NCBI GenBank assembly: GCA_965267485.1
Contig: OZ254080.1
Coordinates: 1,488,001-1,552,000, forward strand
Reading direction: 5' to 3'
Source: JANQJA01 sp965267485
Lineage (GTDB): Bacteria > Pseudomonadota > Gammaproteobacteria > Pseudomonadales > Azotimanducaceae
Length of the DNA stretch: 64,000 nucleotides
The notes beneath the pieces are model-generated. The model searched no databases and was not told the DNA's origin. It saw only the letters and a list, made by a program, of their open reading frames with translations. Of this stretch, positions 19,655 through 26,354 are shown piece after piece; within the stretch, counting starts at the first letter, position 1, and every line of letters begins with the position of its first letter. A program made the translations under genes and the position numbers.

Positions 19655-20290
19655 TTAGTCGCGCCAGAAGTCCCGAAACCGTTGCGGAGATAATTCTGAA
19701 TATCTGACCGTGTGCTGAATATTGCGATGACCCATGTAGTGTTGGATTGCCCGAGTGTCCTGGCCGTCTTTGGCCAGCTTAAAGCCGGCTGAGTGGCGCA
19801 ACATATGGGGGTGAACCAAAAATCCGATGCCTGCATTCTTCCCGGCTCTCTTAATCATCTTGCGAACGTTGGAGTCGGTCATTGGCCCGCCGCGCTCCGA
19901 GACAAATATATAAGCGGTAGTGGGGTATTCCTTTTTCAATCGACGCAGAGCCCGCAATTCTGGTCCCCGCAGTGGATGGACGGCGTCGATACCGTTTTTT
20001 AGACGAGAGACATGGAGCAGGCCGGCCTTCAGATCGACGTTCTCCCATCGCAATGAGATGAGTTCAGACACACGCAGCGCGTGTCGGTAGCCGATGAGAA
20101 TCATGGTCCGGTCGCGATGACCGTGCCGGCCCTGGTCGCCAGCTGCTTTCAACAGCTGGTCTACCTCTTCAGGCGTCAAATACTCGCGGGAGCGTAGGGC
20201 CTTGTAGGGTTTTCGGCGAACTTTCCCGTTTTCGGTGCTTGGGGCGTGGTCACCGCGTGGCCGCAAACGCGTGATTTTGCTGGAGGGCAT
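19655..20290 (-). CDS. Tyrosine recombinase/integrase, short FimB-like form
   Basis: This 211-residue protein consists almost only of the catalytic domain. The full set of active-site residues is present: R73 (in ALRVSEL), K98, H162 and R165 (HMLRHS), H188 (MGHRN) and the nucleophile Y197. Ordinary tRNA-targeting integrases are about 400 residues and have an arm-binding N-terminal domain, so this size is closer to FimB/FimE invertases or small island recombinases. The start is ATG 20290. It could catalyse excision of the 17.4-26.2 kb segment, or it may act elsewhere. It is not adjacent to either att-like repeat, which leaves the link open. Confidence 0.85.
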   Translation of the reverse strand: MPSSKITRLRPRGDHAPSTENGKVRRKPYKALRSREYLTPEEVDQLLKAAGDQGRHGHRDRTMILIGYRHALRVSELISLRWENVDLKAGLLHVSRLKNGIDAVHPLRGPELRALRRLKKEYPTTAYIFVSERGGPMTDSNVRKMIKRAGKNAGIGFLVHPHMLRHSAGFKLAKDGQDTRAIQHYMGHRNIQHTVRYSELSPQRFRDFWRD

Positions 20291-20440
20291 TACTCAAACT
20301 TTCCTGTTAATAGTCAAAAAAAGGAAAGATTATAGCGTGTTATGTACCCTGGGTGGGTCAGTTTTATTGGGTTCTGGCAGCCCTTGCTCGGTTCAAACTC
20401 TGTTCCTAAGACATTGTGGGTTGAACTAAATCTATGTAAG

Positions 20441-20456
20441 GTTGTCAATTGACAAC
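20441..20456. promoter_or_regulatory. Perfect 16-bp palindrome over a start codon (probable operator)
   Basis: GTTGTCAATTGACAAC is its own reverse complement. It covers the spacer and the TTG start (20449) of the HicA-like gene, just after an AAGG ribosome-binding stretch (20438-20441). The HTH protein encoded next is the obvious candidate to bind it and repress its own operon. Confidence 0.5.
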
Positions 20457-20721
20457 AAAGTCTTTTGGTCGTAACGTGGCAAGAAGCAGACATCCAGATA
20501 AAGAAGTAGAAGAAGCCTTAGACCATGCGGAACAGCATGGTTGGCGAGTGAAAACTGGAGGATCACATTGTTGGGGCAGAATGTATTGCCCAAAAAATGA
20601 TAGTGATTGTCGATGCGGAGAATTCTGCATTACCAGCATTTGGAGTACCCCCAGAAATGGAGGTAGCCATGCAAGGCAGCTTCGAAGAGTTGTTGATAAC
20701 TGTACGAAAACTGAAGAGTAA
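20449..20721 (+). CDS. HicA-like small protein, probable toxin of a two-gene module
   Basis: The 90-residue product contains RHPDKEVEEALDHAEQHGWRV, then GGSHCWGRMYCP, a CRCGEFC cluster and SIWSTPRNGGSHARQLRRV. The GW...GSH pattern and the size recall the double-stranded-RNA-binding fold of HicA mRNA interferases, although the Cys-rich middle is not typical of HicA. The start is TTG 20449, chosen because AAGG lies 7 nt upstream and the homology begins soon after. It precedes an HTH gene by 27 bp, so the pair looks like a toxin-antitoxin or a related regulatory module. The toxin reading is an inference from fold resemblance and gene order. Confidence 0.55.
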   Translation: MTTKSFGRNVARSRHPDKEVEEALDHAEQHGWRVKTGGSHCWGRMYCPKNDSDCRCGEFCITSIWSTPRNGGSHARQLRRVVDNCTKTEE

Positions 20722-20748
20722 CTCGAGCAGACTGAAGGAGCAGAACTA

Positions 20749-21303
20749 GTGAAAGAATATGAGTTTGAGCTTAAGTATGCACTCCCGGATAAAGATACAG
20801 ATCTGGAAGAGTGTGCCGCTACGCTTTATTCAAACGGTTGTGATGATGCGCTGGTAGGTATCGGCAAGGCTGGGAAAATTGCTCTGAGGTTTACTCGCGA
20901 GGCAGAAAGTGCAATCGAAGCAGTGAAGAGTGCGATGCTGGATGTGAAAAAGTGTTTGCCGCGGGCGAAGCTGATCGAATCCGGGCCAGACTTAGTGGGC
21001 CTCACAGACATTGCTGATGTCATGGGGTGCAGCCGCCAAAATGTTCGAAAGCTAATGATGACGCACTTCTCAGAGTTCCCACTACCTCATCATGATGGTG
21101 GTCAGATGCAAATGTGGCGCCTTGCGGAAGTTTTACAGTGGGTAAGAGATAGTAGGCAAGAATCGCCTATTGAAGACTGGCTAATGGAGATCGCGCAAGC
21201 GAATATGCAATTCAATATTGCGCTTCGGGAGTTGCCTCGAGTCGATGGGAAGCTCGTGGAGGAGTTACGTGCGGTCATAGACAGGGACCAGGCTGTCGCC
21301 TAA
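20749..21303 (+). CDS. HTH DNA-binding protein, partner of the HicA-like gene
   Basis: The 184-residue protein starts at GTG 20749 with a good ribosome site (GAAGGAG near 20734). Residues 1-65 form an alpha/beta domain of unknown type (KYALPDKDTDLEECAATLYSNGCDD). Residues about 80-125 contain a MerR/excisionase-like helix-turn-helix (LVGLTDIADVMGCSRQNVRKLM), with a C-terminal helical tail. It probably represses the operon by binding the palindrome at 20441. In a toxin-antitoxin reading it would be the antitoxin. Its base composition matches the neighbouring lower-GC defence genes. Confidence 0.6.
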   Translation: MKEYEFELKYALPDKDTDLEECAATLYSNGCDDALVGIGKAGKIALRFTREAESAIEAVKSAMLDVKKCLPRAKLIESGPDLVGLTDIADVMGCSRQNVRKLMMTHFSEFPLPHHDGGQMQMWRLAEVLQWVRDSRQESPIEDWLMEIAQANMQFNIALRELPRVDGKLVEELRAVIDRDQAVA

Positions 21304-21422
21304 GTGAGCGTTTAAGGTGAGGCGGGTGACGAAAGCGAACTAAACCGCCCCAATCCTTGAAAAATCCAAGAACTGACACCATATTGTTTATTTAGCCGCA
21401 CCGACGGAACTGTCACGCGCGA

Positions 21423-22469
21423 ATGCAGGAAATTCTCGCCGAGCTCCATCTTAACGGACCCAAAACTGCGCGTGAGATAGCGAATTCGCTTGATGTTGAC
21501 CGAAGAACGGTTAACTCATTCTTGTACAGAATTGGGGACGTTCTAGAAAAAGAAGGTAATCGTTGGAGTTGCCCGCTACCACTCACTTGTGTGGAGCTGA
21601 ATAGTGGCTGGCTTACGGCTAGAGATATCGAACGGGAATTGAAACGGCCAGCGTTTGCCGCTGAACACCTACTAATCCTTGTACCGAAAGGTTGCGCGAT
21701 GATGCTCGATGGCGCAGCAATACTCTTTTCCTTTGTAAATCGAGCTGTCGATACAGGAAGACAGGTAGTCCTTCATTTTCATCCAAGTGTATTTGGCTAC
21801 TGGAATCGAATGGGTGCTTTCGGTGTACTGCATTCGGACGTGTGTGTTCAACCCGCAGACGCTCCTGACGTGTCTCACTTGAAGGGCAACAATTCGAATT
21901 TGGTTGAGTTTGAATCGATCTGTTTAGGAGAAGAGCAGAAATCACTTCCATTACAGTTCGGGGAAGCATTTGAGGGTCTTTCGAACAATTCGGCGCACTC
22001 GGGAAAGATACAAACAGTAGTTTCTGAGCTCTATGCCAATGTATTGATCCACTCCCAGACAAAACTGCCAGGTTTCATCGCGATGCAATGCTACCGCCCT
22101 CGCTTACAACCAAAAAGAATTCAAACAGTAGTTTCAGATTTTGGTGGTGGGATTATCAATACACTCTTCCGAGAAGCGGCGAATGATGCCGACGTGGCCG
22201 CTATTGATTTGTCCAATGCTGATTCAAAGGCTGCCTTCCAAGTCCGAATGCTAAAAGAAGCTGGCTTTTCGAGTCGTGAGAACGGCGGTACTGGGTTATC
22301 TAGTATTCGTCAAAAGGTAAAAGACTGCGGAAACGGTGATCTATCCATCAGGCAAGATGACTTTTGTGTCGTCTTGCAGTATCGGGAAGGTAAGCTCAAC
22401 ACCAAAAAGATAGACGGCCTAGCTCAGATCCAAGGGACGCATGTCTGCTTTGACTATTATTTAAAATAG
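21423..22469 (+). CDS. GHKL ATPase with N-terminal winged helix
   Basis: This 348-residue protein opens with a winged-helix domain (about 1-50; AREIANSLDVDRRTVNSFL). A middle alpha/beta region follows (about 75-140; MLDGAAILFSFVNRA), recalling STAS-like folds. The C-terminal GHKL ATP-binding domain shows the N box (SELYANVLIHS, near 200), DFGGG near 239 and GGTGLSSI near 287. No phosphorylatable histidine box is present, so it is not a classical sensor kinase. The architecture resembles anti-sigma-type ATPases or MutL/Hsp90-like switch proteins. Together with the next gene (STAS-like plus HTH) it forms a kinase-switch pair often seen in defence islands. It may sense a signal and set expression of the conjugation cassette downstream. 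Confidence 0.7.
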   Translation: MQEILAELHLNGPKTAREIANSLDVDRRTVNSFLYRIGDVLEKEGNRWSCPLPLTCVELNSGWLTARDIERELKRPAFAAEHLLILVPKGCAMMLDGAAILFSFVNRAVDTGRQVVLHFHPSVFGYWNRMGAFGVLHSDVCVQPADAPDVSHLKGNNSNLVEFESICLGEEQKSLPLQFGEAFEGLSNNSAHSGKIQTVVSELYANVLIHSQTKLPGFIAMQCYRPRLQPKRIQTVVSDFGGGIINTLFREAANDADVAAIDLSNADSKAAFQVRMLKEAGFSSRENGGTGLSSIRQKVKDCGNGDLSIRQDDFCVVLQYREGKLNTKKIDGLAQIQGTHVCFDYYLK

Positions 22470-22512
22470 GGTATCTTGTTACATTAAACTCAGTAATTTA
22501 TTGAGAAAACCA

Positions 22513-23046
22513 ATGCGTCTGTCGCTGAAAGAACATTGCGAAAACACCAACCCTTGGGGCTCCAGTCAGGGGAAGAAAACGTTCGAAAAACTTCATGCGG
22601 TTATCTCCTCGGTCGATGATGGTTTGATCGAAATTAGCATGCGCGGCCTTGAATCAATCGACCCATCTTTTTTTCGTGAGAGCGTGGTTACTTTGGCTTG
22701 GAACTTCCGTGGTCAAAAGTGTTTCTATGTTTCCGACGCCTCAAACTCGGACATCAAAGATAACTGTAGTCTTGGTTGTCTAAAACACAAGATGCCGATG
22801 ATTCTCGTGGACAATGGATCAAAGAGCTTTATTGGCCCGGAGATCAGTGAGCCGACCAAAAAGCTCTTAGACTATGTAATTGCTAATGGGGAGGTCACAA
22901 CTCCCAATCTTGCCCGCGACCTAAAGCTGTCGGTCCAGAATGCCAGTACGCGATTAAAGCGACTAGCTTCAGAAGGGTATCTCGTTCGGAAGAACGAGGG
23001 CTCAAAAACCGGCGGTCGAGAGTACATCTACACAGTCCCAGCATAG
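22513..23046 (+). CDS. STAS-like (DUF4325) protein with C-terminal winged helix
   Basis: About 177 residues from ATG 22513 (a TTG four codons upstream is possible). Residues about 10-100 fit the STAS-like DUF4325 fold, with the hallmark stretch GLESIDPSFFRESVVTL. Residues about 110-170 are a winged helix (TPNLARDLKLSVQNASTRLKRL). STAS-like proteins are natural partners of GHKL ATPases, as SpoIIAA is of SpoIIAB. This one probably binds the preceding protein and carries the DNA-binding output. It lies 43 bp after the GHKL gene and ends 128 bp before the ubiquitin-like cassette, with palindromic sequence between. Confidence 0.65.
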   Translation: MRLSLKEHCENTNPWGSSQGKKTFEKLHAVISSVDDGLIEISMRGLESIDPSFFRESVVTLAWNFRGQKCFYVSDASNSDIKDNCSLGCLKHKMPMILVDNGSKSFIGPEISEPTKKLLDYVIANGEVTTPNLARDLKLSVQNASTRLKRLASEGYLVRKNEGSKTGGREYIYTVPA

Positions 23047-23052
23047 TCCGAT

Positions 23053-23068
23053 TAAACAGGGTTGTTTA
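23053..23068. repeat. Small inverted repeat after the STAS-HTH gene
   Basis: TAAACA-GGGT-TGTTTA forms a 6-bp inverted repeat 7 bp after the stop codon. It could be a weak terminator stem or a protein-binding site; the 9-mer GATTAAACA at its left edge recurs at 23093. Confidence 0.3.
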
Positions 23069-23100
23069 TTCAGAGATATTGCTATACCATCTGATTAAAC

Positions 23101-23122
23101 ATACTCATTTAATGAGTATACT
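23101..23122 (+). promoter_or_regulatory. Probable operator and -10 box of the ubiquitin-like operon
   Basis: ATACTCATTTAATGAGTAT (23101-23119) is a near-perfect palindrome with 9-bp arms around one T. It overlaps TATACT (23117-23122), a good sigma-70 -10 hexamer 53 bp before the GTG start at 23175. The -35 region is weak (ATTAAA near 23094), which suits an activated or repressed promoter. The HTH domains encoded just upstream are candidate binders. Confidence 0.45.
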
Positions 23123-23174
23123 TCATTGATTCCAAAGCTGGTCCCGGGCCAGATCGTAGAAGGAGTACTGCAAA

Positions 23175-23438
23175 GTGCGAAACGAAAATGAGAACCAAGG
23201 TAAGAACGAACCACCTTACAAGATCATCGTTGATCAGAACCCTCTAGAGTGGCCCAAGGCAACTATCAATGGAGCTGAGATAAAGACGTTGGCAAAGGTT
23301 GATGCGGCCACATATGAAGTTTGGCAGGACGTTCCTGGTCCCGAGGACCTTCCAATTGCCGATGATCAAAACGTAGATCTGACCCCCAACGGTCGAGAGC
23401 GGTTTTTTACAGGCAAGAAGACAACGACAGAGGGGTAG
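23175..23438 (+). CDS. Bacterial ubiquitin-like modifier (Multi_ubiq family, single domain)
   Basis: The 87-residue protein has one ubiquitin-like domain of the Multi_ubiq type (about residues 14-75; YKIIVDQNPLEWPKATINGAEI, then VDLTPNGRERFFTG). The tail reads KKTTTEG and ends on a single glycine, so a free C-terminal carboxylate suitable for adenylation exists without processing. GTG 23175 is preceded by GAAGGAG. This is the first gene of a tightly packed cassette encoding an E2-like protein and a JAB-E1 fusion. It is therefore the expected modifier, activated by the E1 and attached to unknown targets. Many relatives have two or more tandem domains; this one has one. Confidence 0.75.
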   Translation: MRNENENQGKNEPPYKIIVDQNPLEWPKATINGAEIKTLAKVDAATYEVWQDVPGPEDLPIADDQNVDLTPNGRERFFTGKKTTTEG

Positions 23439-23443
23439 AGCGA

Positions 23444-23824
23444 GTGAGTTTCCTGCCAGAAGAGGACCGAGAATATCTCGCCTCGAAGCGGATCGTTTAC
23501 GAGGAAGTAGTTGATGGGACGAATAAAGGTCTGGTGCTAAAGACCTGGTCGTTGCCTGATGGGCTTTATGACCACCCTAGCGCGGATATCTTGATCATCC
23601 TGCCGTCGGGCTACCCTGATGTACCGCCGGACATGTTTCATCTGATGCCTTGGGTACGGCTTGCATTGTCGAACAGCTATCCCAAAGCAGCCGATCAACC
23701 CGTCAATTTCGCGGGCCAAAAGTGGCAACGCTGGTCCAGGCACAACAATGAATGGCGTCCAGGTGTTGATGGGATATGGACCATGATCAAGCGGGTTTCC
23801 CATGCGCTGGAGAAGGCAGCTTGA
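23444..23824 (+). CDS. E2-like protein (Prok-E2_E family) without cysteine
   Basis: The 126-residue protein starts at GTG 23444, 5 bp after the modifier gene. The E2 core is visible as a strand-rich N-terminal half and the P-x2-YP-x2-PP loop (PSGYPDVPPDMF, about residues 54-65). The C-terminal WQRWSRHNNEWRPGVDG and a final helix are typical of the prokaryotic E2 family E. The sequence contains no cysteine at all, so it cannot form the thioester used by classical E2 enzymes. Histidines (H64-like and the RHNNEW motif) or serines might serve, or the protein may act as a scaffold. The gene overlaps the E1 gene by 4 bp (TTGA). Confidence 0.75.
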   Translation: MSFLPEEDREYLASKRIVYEEVVDGTNKGLVLKTWSLPDGLYDHPSADILIILPSGYPDVPPDMFHLMPWVRLALSNSYPKAADQPVNFAGQKWQRWSRHNNEWRPGVDGIWTMIKRVSHALEKAA

Positions 23825-25242
23825 CGATTTACAACCTAAATGTCAGCTCCGAACTTGTCGGTGAGATGAATGACTTGCTTCTCAATGATGGAAGCGAACG
23901 TGCTGCGTACATCCTGTGCAACAAGTCCGAAGTGTCTTTTGAGCCTTGGGAAAGAGTTCCTGTGACCACCTTTATCGTGGATAAGATTGTCCCGGTTCCG
24001 GACGAGGACGTCCTTCAAGCTACGCCTAGTCATATTACATGGAGGACCGCATCTTTCGTGAAAGCTCTGAAGGAAGCACAAGCGAAAGACCAGATAGTCG
24101 GCATTGTTCATTCTCACCCTGGGGGTATTGATGATTTTTCTGCGCAAGATGATGTGAATGAACCAGGTCTGGTGCAGCTCTGTGTAAATCGAAACGGATT
24201 TGGAACGATGATGCTGAGCCTGATAGTGACCGGTGAAGGTAGGCTTCGCGGTCGCGTGTGGCTTCGTCCAGATGAAAAGAGTCATGAACCGATTCGGGTG
24301 ATACAGGAAGTCGGTGAACGCATAAAACTTCACTACCCCGGTCGCGGCAAGGTACTTTCCGCTCACGCTTTTTCTCGTCAAGCTCTTGCCTTCGGCGATT
24401 CTTTGAACCAAGACTTGAAGAGGCTGCGCGTATCGATTGTAGGTTCCGGTGGAACCGGGAGCGCTGTAGCGATGTTGTTGGCTCGGCTTGGCGTTGGCCA
24501 AATCGCCCTCATTGATAACGATATCGTGGATCGTACGAATCTAAACCGCTTGCACGGATCCTCTCAGATGGACGCAGATGCAATGAGACCAAAGGTCGAC
24601 GTTGTCGCCAACATGGTCGCGGGAATGGGGTTGGGCGTCAGAGTTTTTCCTCTTGAGAGCTGGGTTGGCGACGCTGGTTGCAGAGATGTTCTGAAGGCTT
24701 CAAACGTGATTTTCTCCTGTACTGACGATCATGAAGGGCGGATCTTGCTCAATAGGTTTGCGTACGTATACAGGGTTCCCGTGGTCGACGTGGGATTGGC
24801 TATCGAACCTTCGAACGAAGAAGGAACTCCTAGGCTTATGGCTCTTGACGGACGTGTGAGTGTCTTGGGTCCTGGCAACACGTGTCTCCTCTGCAGGGGA
24901 ATCGTGAATCCCGATGTCGCTCGGGCCGAAGGACTTAGACGCTCTGATCCGGCGGAGTATGAACTCAGGAAGGCGGAAGGTTATGTCCTTGGCGAAGGAA
25001 ACCCCTCTCCTGCAGTAGTGACATTCACTACCGAGGTTGCATGCATGGCTGTCAACGAACTCATTCACCGCATGCAGGGCTACAAGGGAGAGGACGGCGC
25101 GGCCTCAACTAGAGTCAGAAAGTTTCAACTCGATATAGATCGTAAGCCTGGACATAAGCCAACAGAAGGGTGCCGCGTTTGTCGGTCTGACAGATATTGG
25201 GGGCGTGGCGATATGGATCAGTTCTTAGGAGTGGTTAGTTAG
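23821..25242 (+). CDS. JAB/JAMM protease fused to E1-like (ThiF) adenylyltransferase
   Basis: I place the start at TTG 23821, overlapping the E2-like stop, because GGAGAAGG lies at the right distance; this gives 473 residues. The N-terminal domain (about 1-165) is a JAB/JAMM metalloprotease with intact zinc motif H97-S-H99-P, S107 and D110. The C-terminal part is an E1/ThiF domain: GSGGTG at about 208-213, IDNDIVDRTNLNR at about 233-245, and two zinc-binding pairs C355/C358 and C451/C454. E1 adenylates the modifier C-terminus; the JAMM domain probably removes modifiers. Between the zinc pairs the only cysteine is C408, in a hydrophobic helix, so the transfer residue is not obvious. The fusion keeps conjugation and removal in one polypeptide. 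Confidence 0.85.
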   Translation: MTIYNLNVSSELVGEMNDLLLNDGSERAAYILCNKSEVSFEPWERVPVTTFIVDKIVPVPDEDVLQATPSHITWRTASFVKALKEAQAKDQIVGIVHSHPGGIDDFSAQDDVNEPGLVQLCVNRNGFGTMMLSLIVTGEGRLRGRVWLRPDEKSHEPIRVIQEVGERIKLHYPGRGKVLSAHAFSRQALAFGDSLNQDLKRLRVSIVGSGGTGSAVAMLLARLGVGQIALIDNDIVDRTNLNRLHGSSQMDADAMRPKVDVVANMVAGMGLGVRVFPLESWVGDAGCRDVLKASNVIFSCTDDHEGRILLNRFAYVYRVPVVDVGLAIEPSNEEGTPRLMALDGRVSVLGPGNTCLLCRGIVNPDVARAEGLRRSDPAEYELRKAEGYVLGEGNPSPAVVTFTTEVACMAVNELIHRMQGYKGEDGAASTRVRKFQLDIDRKPGHKPTEGCRVCRSDRYWGRGDMDQFLGVVS

Positions 25243-25626
25243 GTGAAGTGGCTTGGCGAACGACTGTTGGTTGTGTTGGTTTGGCTTCGAATCTGGAAGC
25301 GCCCAGACTATCGCGTAAGGTTTGTAGAAACTCATCCCAGTGCCGAGGGTATGGAGCCCAACGTTATGTATGTCGTCGGCGGAAGGGACTATCAGAAATG
25401 GGCCTATTTCATGTGCCCGTCCGGTAACGGCGAACTCACGCAGCTCTGTCTGCAGAAAAATCGCAGGCCGCATTGGAAGGTGTCTGCCGACTTTTTCGGT
25501 AGGCCGACAGTCCATCCTTCTATACGACAATTGGAAGGTTCATATGCCCACTACTGGGTAAAGAAAGGTAGCGTTGAATGGTGCGCCGATACAGGAGTTA
25601 GGCCTCAGTTCGCGCGCAACAGATAA
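25243..25626 (+). CDS. DUF6527-like protein of the ubiquitin-like cassette
   Basis: The 127-residue protein begins at GTG 25243, directly after the E1 stop. A short hydrophobic N-terminal stretch (about 5-15) precedes the DUF6527-like core: RFVETHPSAEGMEPNVMYVVGG, then FMCPSGNGELTQLCL, HPSIRQLEG and YWVKKGSVEW. The two cysteines in FMCPSGNGELTQLC are reminiscent of a zinc site reduced relative to other members. DUF6527 genes are regularly found beside Multi_ubiq, Prok-E2 and JAB-E1 genes, so this is probably a core part of the system. Its biochemical role is unknown to me; an E3-like or substrate-binding role is only a guess. Confidence 0.6.
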   Translation: MKWLGERLLVVLVWLRIWKRPDYRVRFVETHPSAEGMEPNVMYVVGGRDYQKWAYFMCPSGNGELTQLCLQKNRRPHWKVSADFFGRPTVHPSIRQLEGSYAHYWVKKGSVEWCADTGVRPQFARNR

Positions 25627-25641
25627 CATGGAGATTAAACT

Positions 25642-25887
25642 ATGAGTAAACGTCGAGATCGAATTGTCTACAAACGTGGTGATCATTGGGTAAACCAGCG
25701 CAACGACGCTGTTCGAGCTTCAAGCGTTCACTCAACGCAAAGCGCTGCGATCGACTCCGCGCGAGATATGTTGGGAAGTCAAGGTGGAGGTGAGCTGACA
25801 GTCAAAGGTCAGAATGGTCGTATCCGTAGTAAAGATACAATTTCTCCAGGTAACGACCCGCTTCCGCCTCGTGATAAAGAGCATTAA
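25642..25887 (+). CDS. DUF2188-like small protein, last gene of the cassette
   Basis: An 81-residue basic protein from ATG 25642, preceded by GGAGAT. The arrangement of VYKRGDHWVNQRNDAVRAS, then HSTQSAAIDSARDML and GELTVKGQNGRIRSKDTI is that of DUF2188, a small alpha/beta domain. It lies 15 bp after the previous gene and closes the operon. DUF2188 proteins accompany several prokaryotic ubiquitin-like systems; a role as substrate or accessory subunit is possible but unproven. About 230 bp without a gene follow, up to the att-like repeat. Confidence 0.6.
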   Translation: MSKRRDRIVYKRGDHWVNQRNDAVRASSVHSTQSAAIDSARDMLGSQGGGELTVKGQNGRIRSKDTISPGNDPLPPRDKEH

Positions 25888-26120
25888 GCGTATTGCATTG
25901 ACTCTGCTGAATGCCATTCTAGCGAATAAGTTGGACCTAACAGTTAATCGTTAGATGAGTTTGGCACCTCGCTCTGTGCGGCAACGCCGAGCGGTTCACG
26001 ACGTGTCACTGCTGAAAATTTTCAAAATAATTTTGTTGCTGTCAGGACGCTTTGGCATTTGACGATGTTGAGCTGGAACAATCGCAAAGAGTAAGCGAGT
26101 CCCAGTTTTGGCAGATTTTT

Positions 26121-26182
26121 GTGACAGCGTACGCCATCGAGGGTTGTTGGGGCCAGAAAAATGGCCCGCCCGGAGAGATTCG
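26121..26182. repeat. Attachment-site repeat at the tRNA-Arg 3' end (proximal copy)
   Basis: This is the copy that contains the genuine 3' end of tRNA-Arg (26162-26182) plus 41 bp of its downstream flank. It matches 17447-17508 at 53 of 62 positions. An element entering the tRNA 3' end would lie to the left of this point, which is where the defence genes are. Confidence 0.6.
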
Positions 26183-26238
26183 AACTCCCGACACCCAGGT
26201 TCGAAGCCTGGTGCTCTATCCAGCTGAGCTACGGGCGG
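26162..26238 (-). tRNA. tRNA-Arg (anticodon TCG)
   Basis: A complete 77-nt tRNA on the minus strand. The acceptor stem CCGCCCG pairs with CGGGCGG. The D arm is GCTC/GAGC, the anticodon stem CCAGG/CCTGG carries loop CTTCGAA (anticodon TCG, reading CGA and CGG), and the T arm contains TTCGAAT. The discriminator G and CCA are encoded. It serves as the integration site for the element on its left. Confidence 0.95.
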
Positions 26239-26354
26239 AGAGCGCGGAGTCTAGCACAGGGTTGGGCGGAGCGTTAGGGTCTGAGGTCCTTCAGCGTTGC
26301 GCTTCGCGCAATGCTTCAGGACGAGGCGCGGCTGGCGTGACATAATCGGGCGCC

